Source: Candidatus Nitrospira kreftii (GTDB lineage: Bacteria; Nitrospirota; Nitrospiria; Nitrospirales; Nitrospiraceae). Taken from it: DNA of 64,000 bases. The notes beneath the pieces were generated by a model. That model did no database searches and was not told the DNA's origin. It saw only the letters and a program-made list of their open reading frames with translations. Positions 58,133 through 64,000 of this stretch are shown here, in pieces. The translations under genes and the position numbers were made by a program. Location: contig CP047423.1 of NCBI GenBank assembly GCA_014058405.1, forward strand, positions 3,394,501 to 3,458,500, given 5' to 3'. Every line of letters begins with the position of its first letter. Position 1 is the first letter of the stretch.

Positions 58133-61100
58133 ATGAATTCTCCGTTTGGCATCGACAGCTCTCTGTCCACTGAACTGAGCCACTTGCGCCGGCAGGTGCT
58201 CGAGTTACAGCAGGCCTTGGCTCAATCCGAACAGGACCGTAGATTTGCACAAACTTCTGCGCTTGAAGCCGTTCAAGTCGGAACTTGGGAATGGCAAGCC
58301 GATACGAACCGAGTGAGTTGGTCGGTGGAGACCGAACGAATCTTCGGCTTACCTCCAGGATCGTTCGTTGGGACGTCCGACGGATTCTTTGCGCTCGTCC
58401 ATCCAGACGATCGCCAGCGGCTTAGTACGGCCATCGCAATGGCCATCGAAGAGCGGACCTTCTACTTCATTGAACATCGTATTATCACTGCACATGGAGA
58501 CCCACGATGGGTGGCGTGCCGTGGCCGCCCTCTTTGGAAAGAAAACGAATTGCTATCAGGGATGGTTGGTACGGTGGAAGACATCACCACGCGCAAGCAA
58601 TCAGAGCTGGCACAACAAGCTATGCACGAAACGCTCGAAGCTCATGTGCGCGAGCGAACAGCAGGACTAGAACGGGCCGTCATCGAGCTCAAACAAGAAG
58701 TCGCGCGGAGACAGCAGGCGGAGTCGGCGCTCAAGGCAAGTGAACAGCGGTATCAATCCCTTTATGAACACAATCCCTTCATGTATTTCACCCTCGCTTC
58801 CGACGGGATCGTGTTGTCGGTGAATCATTTTGGAGCAGAGCAACTCGGATACAAAAAAGAGGACCTTATCGGTCAATCGATCGTGCAGGTATTCGATGTG
58901 AGTGATCGCCGGACCGTGTCGGAACGGATTACGGCCTGCGTAGCGAGCCCATACACGCTGTTGGAATGGGAAACTCAAAAGATCCGAAAAGATGGAACTC
59001 GGTTATGGGTGAAGGAGCGAGCGAGAGCAGTTCATGATCACACCGGGATGGTTCTCGTGCTGGTGGTCTGTGAAGATATCACGGAACGAAAGCGGACCGA
59101 AAGACAGCTGCAGGAAACCTCCAGACTACTCCGTACCCTCGTGAATGAATCGGCGCTCCCACTTGTCAGTCTCGATCGAGAAGGTCGAGTCCTTAGCTGG
59201 AATCAAGCGGCAACCCGCCTCTTCGGCTGGTCTGAAGAAGAGGTGCTCGGACGTGAACTCCCCTATGTTCAAGCGGGCGAAGAGATCATGGCTGATGCCA
59301 TGTGGGAAAAAGGAATACGGGGTGAATTGATCGGTCCTATAGAATTGCGCCGTCGGCGTAAGGACGGCCAGATGCTCGACCTCCTCCTTTGGCCTGTCTT
59401 TGTTCATGATGAGTTTGAACAGGTTTCGCTGGCCGTCGGCCTCTATGTGGATCAGTCCGACCTCAAGCGAGCGGAGGAAGCCAAGCTCATGAGCGACGCT
59501 CGTCTCCGCTCATTCTTGAACGCGCTGGATGACCTGGCCTTTGAGTTCGACCAGGACGGGAAGTATCTCAATGTCTGGACTCGTAGCGAAGATAAACTGC
59601 TCCTGCCAAAATCGGAGCTTATCGGAAGATGCTTAACCGACGTCTTCGGACCTAAAACCGGCACCAATCCCCTGGAAACAATCCGCCATGTCATCGCGAC
59701 CGGAAAAACCGCCGCAGTTGACTATAGCGTGTTACTCAGTGGGAACAGGCGGTATTTCTCAGGGATTCTCACGTACATCCCAGGGAGTGAAGGAGGTACA
59801 GGCACCGTAGGCTGCATCATGCGCGATATGACTGAGAGCCGCCTCGTCGAGTCCCAGGTTCGAGAAAATGAGGCTCGATGGAGAGCGCTGTATGAGCATG
59901 CAGGAGTCGGGATCGCTCAGCTCACGCTCGATGGTCAGTTTCTCCGAGTGAATCCACACTTATGCAAGATCCTAGGGTACCCATCGGATACGATGCTTGA
60001 ACGGAATTTTCAAGACTTGACCCACCCAGATGACATCCAGGCGAATCTCGCCTATCTCGATGAACTGCTGATCGGAAAGCGTCACTCGTTCTCAATGGAA
60101 AAGCGCTATCGCCGGATCGACCACACCTGGGTGTGGGTCGACTTGACCGTATCTCTTGTCCAGACCGGCTCCAGCGATCAAGCCTATTTGATTGCGGTCA
60201 TTCAGAACATTGACGATCGGAAGCGCTCCCATTCGCTTCTACAAGCGGCCATGAACTCCGTCGCAGATGGCCTTCTCATCGTCGATCGACAAGGGAAGGT
60301 GACAAGCGCTAATCAACGTTTCTTGTCACTCTGGAACATCCCTGACGAATTGGCCGACTGCCAAGACGACGACGCCCTGTTGCGATCTGTTATGAACCAA
60401 TTACAAGATCCACAAGCCTTCTTGGACAAGGTCCGTGAACTGTACGCACACCCGGCCAATGAAAGTTTTGATGTCTTGCACTTCAAGGACGGCCGAATCT
60501 TCGAGCGTCACTCACGACCACAGATTCTCGATAGAGAAATCGTGGGCCGTGTCTGGACGTTCCGAGACGTCAGCAAACACAAACGAGCCGAGGAAGCATT
60601 GCGCGCCAGCGAACTCAGGCTCCAGCGCTTCGTCGCTGAAGCTCCGGTCGGTCTGTGCATCCTCGATGAGAACTGGCGCGCAATCAGCACCAACAGGGCC
60701 ATGTGCGAACTGACAGGGTACGAAGAGGAGGAGATCATCGGAAGCACCTATGCCCTGTACACGCACCCTGAAGATCTTTCCGCCAACATCGTATTGACCG
60801 ATGAGTTCTTTCGACGTGTTCGATCGAACTACACCTATGAAAAGCGCTATATCAGAAAATCTGGAGAAATTATTTGGGTTTTGGTTAAAGCGACACGTAT
60901 CGAGCTATCCGGTCACGAAGGGCCGCTGCTGCTGGCCGCAGTGCAAGACATTACCGAGCGCAAGCTCGCGATTGAAGAACGAGAACAACTGAGTCGTGAT
61001 CTTCATGACAATCTGCTGCAATCGCTGTATGCGGTCGGTATGCAACTGGAAGCGGGAAAGCTGGCCATGAAACATTCCGCTCGCCGGTCAAAACTGCATA

Positions 61101-61594
61101 TGAGTCGAGCGATCCACCAGCTCAACAATCTCATGGTCGATGTTCGCCGATTTATTGCCTTGCTGATAAAGCGCACTCCTAGGGAGGTGGATTTTGGACA
61201 GGCGCTCAATCAACTCATCATTTCGACGACAGGAACCGGTGATACCGCGCCGGAGCTGGACATCAAGAGTCCCGTCCTTTCTTTCATTACTCCGCAGCTG
61301 GCCGAACAACTTCTCAGTATCGTGCGAGAGGCCTTGAGCAATAGCATGCGCCATGCACGCGCCTCCCGTCGATGGGTACAGCTGAGCTTGATCGACAATT
61401 CCATCCGTTTAGTCATCGGCGACGATGGTGTCGGCTTTGTCCAAACCCGTAGACGTCCCACTGGTCATGGGCTCAGCAACATGGCGGCTCGAGCTCAACG
61501 TGTATTCGGCACCTTTACGCTTCAAAGCACTCCCAGACAAGGAACGATCATTTCGGTTGACGTTCCATTGAAGAAGGGAGCCGTGTATGAATAA
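58133..61594 (+). CDS. Seven-PAS soluble histidine kinase
   Basis: 1153 residues, no membrane helix. PAS domains lie at about 43-150, 205-320, 330-445, 455-570, 580-690, 700-800 and 815-930, with coiled-coil linkers (for example LEAHVRERTAGLERAVIELK at 160-180). The HisKA_3 box is LSRDLHDNLLQSLYAVGMQL (about 945) and the HATPase_c domain follows (NSMRHARASRRWV, DDGVGF). The catalytic part is a paralogue of the kinase at 56447. It overlaps the next regulator gene by 8 bases, and it probably senses redox state, oxygen or small ligands; the ligand is unknown. Confidence 0.93.
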   Translation: MNSPFGIDSSLSTELSHLRRQVLELQQALAQSEQDRRFAQTSALEAVQVGTWEWQADTNRVSWSVETERIFGLPPGSFVGTSDGFFALVHPDDRQRLSTAIAMAIEERTFYFIEHRIITAHGDPRWVACRGRPLWKENELLSGMVGTVEDITTRKQSELAQQAMHETLEAHVRERTAGLERAVIELKQEVARRQQAESALKASEQRYQSLYEHNPFMYFTLASDGIVLSVNHFGAEQLGYKKEDLIGQSIVQVFDVSDRRTVSERITACVASPYTLLEWETQKIRKDGTRLWVKERARAVHDHTGMVLVLVVCEDITERKRTERQLQETSRLLRTLVNESALPLVSLDREGRVLSWNQAATRLFGWSEEEVLGRELPYVQAGEEIMADAMWEKGIRGELIGPIELRRRRKDGQMLDLLLWPVFVHDEFEQVSLAVGLYVDQSDLKRAEEAKLMSDARLRSFLNALDDLAFEFDQDGKYLNVWTRSEDKLLLPKSELIGRCLTDVFGPKTGTNPLETIRHVIATGKTAAVDYSVLLSGNRRYFSGILTYIPGSEGGTGTVGCIMRDMTESRLVESQVRENEARWRALYEHAGVGIAQLTLDGQFLRVNPHLCKILGYPSDTMLERNFQDLTHPDDIQANLAYLDELLIGKRHSFSMEKRYRRIDHTWVWVDLTVSLVQTGSSDQAYLIAVIQNIDDRKRSHSLLQAAMNSVADGLLIVDRQGKVTSANQRFLSLWNIPDELADCQDDDALLRSVMNQLQDPQAFLDKVRELYAHPANESFDVLHFKDGRIFERHSRPQILDREIVGRVWTFRDVSKHKRAEEALRASELRLQRFVAEAPVGLCILDENWRAISTNRAMCELTGYEEEEIIGSTYALYTHPEDLSANIVLTDEFFRRVRSNYTYEKRYIRKSGEIIWVLVKATRIELSGHEGPLLLAAVQDITERKLAIEEREQLSRDLHDNLLQSLYAVGMQLEAGKLAMKHSARRSKLHMSRAIHQLNNLMVDVRRFIALLIKRTPREVDFGQALNQLIISTTGTGDTAPELDIKSPVLSFITPQLAEQLLSIVREALSNSMRHARASRRWVQLSLIDNSIRLVIGDDGVGFVQTRRRPTGHGLSNMAARAQRVFGTFTLQSTPRQGTIISVDVPLKKGAVYE

Positions 61595-62270
61595 AGCTCC
61601 ATCGATCCGAGTGGTCATCGTGGACGATCACGAAGTGGTGCGCATCGGGCTTCGGGCAGTCCTCAATCTGACACCGGGAATGAAGGTTGTGGGTCAAGGT
61701 ATCCGGATGGTGGATGCCAAAAGGCTGTGCCTTCGATTCAAACCTGATCTCATTCTCCTCGACATTCGCTTACCTGATGGCAGCGGCGTGGACGCTGCAC
61801 GGGAAATTCTCGTGAAATGTCCCCAGACACGCGTGCTCTTCCTGACAAGCTTTGCCGACGATCATACGGTGCTCGAAGCGATTCTTGCCGGAGCTCATGG
61901 GTACATTCTAAAAGACATCGCCTCCCAGGCTCTCATTCGCGCCATTCGTGCAGTGGCCGCCGGCCAGGTGTTCATCGACCCTCGTTTAACGGGCCAAACA
62001 TTGGGATGGCTGAAGAATGTGTATCGTGAACCTGGACATTCAAAACGCCCACTCCTCTCTCCTCAAGAGCAACGTTTATTACCGTTGGTCGCTCAAGGGC
62101 TCACCAACAAGGAGATCGCTCAAGACTTGCATCTCAGCGAAAAGACCGTAAAGAACTACCTCGCCAATATCTACTCCAAATTGAATATTGGACGTCGATC
62201 GCAGATTGCAGCTTTCTATGCAGGAAGCTTCAAAGGCTCCGGGCGCCATTTATCTATGGAAGCCGACTAG
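61587..62270 (+). CDS. NarL/FixJ-type response regulator
   Basis: 227 residues. Asp 59 in LLDIRLPDG is the phosphoacceptor, YILKD holds the conserved Lys, and the LuxR-type HTH is LSPQEQRLLPLVAQGLTNKE followed by LHLSEKTVKNYLANIYSKL. Cognate of the seven-PAS kinase by overlap. It is a paralogue of the regulator at 57268. Confidence 0.93.
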   Translation: MNKAPSIRVVIVDDHEVVRIGLRAVLNLTPGMKVVGQGIRMVDAKRLCLRFKPDLILLDIRLPDGSGVDAAREILVKCPQTRVLFLTSFADDHTVLEAILAGAHGYILKDIASQALIRAIRAVAAGQVFIDPRLTGQTLGWLKNVYREPGHSKRPLLSPQEQRLLPLVAQGLTNKEIAQDLHLSEKTVKNYLANIYSKLNIGRRSQIAAFYAGSFKGSGRHLSMEAD

Positions 62271-62570
62271 TCCAGAATAACCTTGGCACTTGGCATCAAT
62301 GCTTATCTCTTCGTGTCGAGAACACGAACGCCGCAGAACACAACGCTCACCGCAGAGAATCCCATCGCGTAGATCCCCCGACACCCTCCTACACTCTCCG
62401 CAGCTTCACCTTCGCTCCTTACTGATGCCCTACATAGCCTAAAGAGTTAAGAGTTGAAAGGATAATTCCGATAATAAAGAGGCAAGTCCGTTCTCAGGAT
62501 CGGCGAATACCGGTTTTAGTCCCGTCAGATTGATGCTGAACCGCTCCACGTAGCGCAGTCAGGGATTCTT
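62271..62570. other. Gap between response regulator and receiver-DHp gene
   Basis: 300 bases with no convincing gene. A hairpin TTCGTGT/ACACGAA (62310-62316 with 62322-62328) could help end the upstream transcript but has no T-run. No recognisable promoter stands out. Confidence 0.35.
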
Positions 62571-63215
62571 ATGTCCGCATCGGTGTCAAACTGCATCTCC
62601 GTCCTTCTTATCGAGCCAAAGAAGGCTCTGGCTCAGAGGTTCCAAGATATTCTCTCAAAGTCTTTTTCTGCCGTTTCCTCTCCCCAAGTAGTGTCCTCTC
62701 TTCAGGAAGGATTGAAGTGTCTCGCCAATCGTGAGGTCGCCGTGGTGCTTACGGACTTGGTGCTTCCTGACAGTAGTGGACCTGATGCTGTTCGTTTTCT
62801 TTGTAGGACCGCCCCTTTTAGCGCTGTGGTTGCCTTTACAGAAAGAGGAGATATGGCCTTACTACTTGAGGCGGTTCAGGCCGGCGCCCACGAGGCACTA
62901 CCCAACGTTCTACTCTCACCAGAGGAACTCACCCTAGCGATTCAAAGTGCCTTGATCAGAGTCAGTTCATCGAAAATACCCACTGAAGCCACGCGGTCTC
63001 ATTTCCCCCTCGCAGGTTCGCCCCCATCATTGCCAAAACTCGTGCACAACTTGAACAATGCACTTACTTCTATCAACGGATTCACCGACATCCTACTCGC
63101 CCGGTTGCCGGCTGACGAAGCCCCTCACCGTTGTGCGGAGCAGATCAAGGATGCCTGTGATCGCGCAGCCAGCTTGGCAAGAGATTTGGCAAGTTTGTCA
63201 GCAGACCCCTCGTAA
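62571..63215 (+). CDS. Degenerate receiver fused to a DHp-like helix pair, no ATPase domain
   Basis: 214 residues. Residues about 10-130 are a receiver-like domain: Asp 62 in LTDLVLPDSSG is present, but the second acidic pocket is partly changed (IEP) and the conserved Lys near residue 110 is missing (HEALPNV). Residues about 153-212 look like a histidine-kinase dimerisation helix: LVHNLNNALTSINGF with His 159, then RAASLARDLASL. There is no HATPase_c domain after it, so it cannot autophosphorylate. A phosphotransfer or scaffold role is inferred. Confidence 0.78.
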   Translation: MSASVSNCISVLLIEPKKALAQRFQDILSKSFSAVSSPQVVSSLQEGLKCLANREVAVVLTDLVLPDSSGPDAVRFLCRTAPFSAVVAFTERGDMALLLEAVQAGAHEALPNVLLSPEELTLAIQSALIRVSSSKIPTEATRSHFPLAGSPPSLPKLVHNLNNALTSINGFTDILLARLPADEAPHRCAEQIKDACDRAASLARDLASLSADPS

Positions 63216-63326
63216 GCCCTCGGACGCGCCCACCCAACTCCTCCAAACCCCACGATTCTGGAATACGGAATTGACAGGCTAGGCCTCACTGACTAGGATA
63301 CACCGCGCTGCGGTCAGGAGGCCCGA

Positions 63327-63902
63327 ATGTCAGACTCTCGTGCACCTCACACCAAAGAGACACTATCTTCGCCTAAAACTTCCCACTCTGCCAGCAGTCA
63401 AGTCGAAGCCTTGTTTGAAAGCGTCGTCTTTGCCAGCCGATGGATTCAAGCCCCGCTCTATGCTGGTCTTATCGTTGCGGAGCTACTCTATGCATACAAG
63501 TTTCTCCACGAGCTTTGGGAGATGGTGACCCACATCAACAAGATGGAAGAAACGGTATTCATGCTCGGTGTCCTCGGGTTGATTGATGTGACGATGGTGG
63601 CCAATTTGTTGACCATGGTCATCATTGGGGGGTACGCCACTTTCGTCAGCAAACTAGATTTGGAGCACCATCCAGACCGACCTGACTGGCTCACCCACGT
63701 CGATCCCGGCACCATCAAGATAAAGCTTGCTGCTTCTTTGATCGGCATTTCCAGTATTCACTTACTTAAAGGGTTTGTGGATGTGGCCAATGAGAATCCG
63801 GAGCATCTGAAATGGAAGATCTTCATTCATATGACCTTCTTGGCTTCTGCCATTTTGCTGGCTTGGACCGATAAGATCATGCAAAAGGACAAGAGGCATT
63901 GA
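63327..63902 (+). CDS. UPF0114 (YqhA)-family membrane protein
   Basis: 191 residues with about four membrane helices. FESVVFASRWIQAPLYAGL, MLGVLGLIDVTMVANLLTMV and LAASLIGISSIHLLKGF match UPF0114/YqhA. Function is unknown in the family. The last 98 bases of the window show no gene. Confidence 0.88.
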   Translation: MSDSRAPHTKETLSSPKTSHSASSQVEALFESVVFASRWIQAPLYAGLIVAELLYAYKFLHELWEMVTHINKMEETVFMLGVLGLIDVTMVANLLTMVIIGGYATFVSKLDLEHHPDRPDWLTHVDPGTIKIKLAASLIGISSIHLLKGFVDVANENPEHLKWKIFIHMTFLASAILLAWTDKIMQKDKRH

Positions 63903-64000
63903 GCAAGAGCGTCCCGCGTCATTCGTCAAACGCTGGGCATGAACGTATTGGCGAATGATGGTACGTGGCTACTGCCAGGCTGCGGTAAGCTGCCCATTGC

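Noticed and set aside
57961-58170. A 69-residue minus-strand frame before the seven-PAS kinase
   Set aside because: It overlaps the kinase start, has no ribosome site and no domain; it is probably a leader region.

Overview
The window reads as chromosome of a nitrite-oxidising Nitrospira-like bacterium (phylum Nitrospirota). This is inference from gene content: a 13-gene NDH-1 operon with fused nuoCD, a SmbP-type copper protein otherwise known from nitrifiers, a dense copper/thiol-redox block, a LuxI/LuxR pair, and many NarL-type two-component proteins without membrane sensors. No rRNA, tRNA, CRISPR array, transposase or integrase was seen.

Region 1 (1-14325, minus strand) is an operon of very large proteins of unknown function. 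In transcription order it holds a phospholipase-D-fold protein, an about 1170-residue DUF6603-like protein, proteins of 975 and 1571 residues, and a fifth protein cut by the window edge. The first four stop/start junctions overlap by 4 bases (GTGA or ATGA) or, for the last, are 6 bases apart, so the proteins are probably made as a set. It is the first candidate for an undescribed system.

Region 2 (14791-27602, almost all minus strand) is a metal and thiol-redox island. A DsbA-like oxidoreductase, an ECF sigma factor with a cysteine-rich tail and a Cu-type P1B ATPase form one unit. Upstream lie SmbP, TonB, a TlpA-like thioredoxin, an outer-membrane channel-like protein, a beta-propeller lipoprotein, a small HTH protein, and five small exported proteins (A-E) that share a His-rich stretch, a C[AS]WxC motif and a C-terminal R[AG]PP motif. 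Five tandem two-hairpin elements lie in the gaps. This is the second candidate system.

Region 3 (27846-48380, plus strand) holds secA, a MidA-family methyltransferase and nuoA-B-CD-E-F-G-H-I-J-K-L-M-N, followed by a YihY/BrkB membrane protein. MidA (NDUFAF7) methylates the NuoD homologue of complex I in eukaryotes, so its place beside nuo fits assembly of the same enzyme. Several nuo gaps carry a dispersed TTCACG/CGTGAA repeat, and a 7-base tandem repeat abuts the nuoM start.

Region 4 (48472-54477) holds housekeeping and envelope genes: an M50 site-2 protease with CBS domains, a glyoxalase-like protein, a DapF-like protein with both catalytic cysteines replaced by serine, uvrC, and a FadL-type outer-membrane protein.

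Region 5 (54654-63902) is for signalling: convergent luxR and luxI, a near-perfect lux box between luxI and a divergent histidine kinase/response regulator pair, a seven-PAS histidine kinase with its own regulator, a receiver-DHp protein without an ATPase domain, and a UPF0114 membrane protein.
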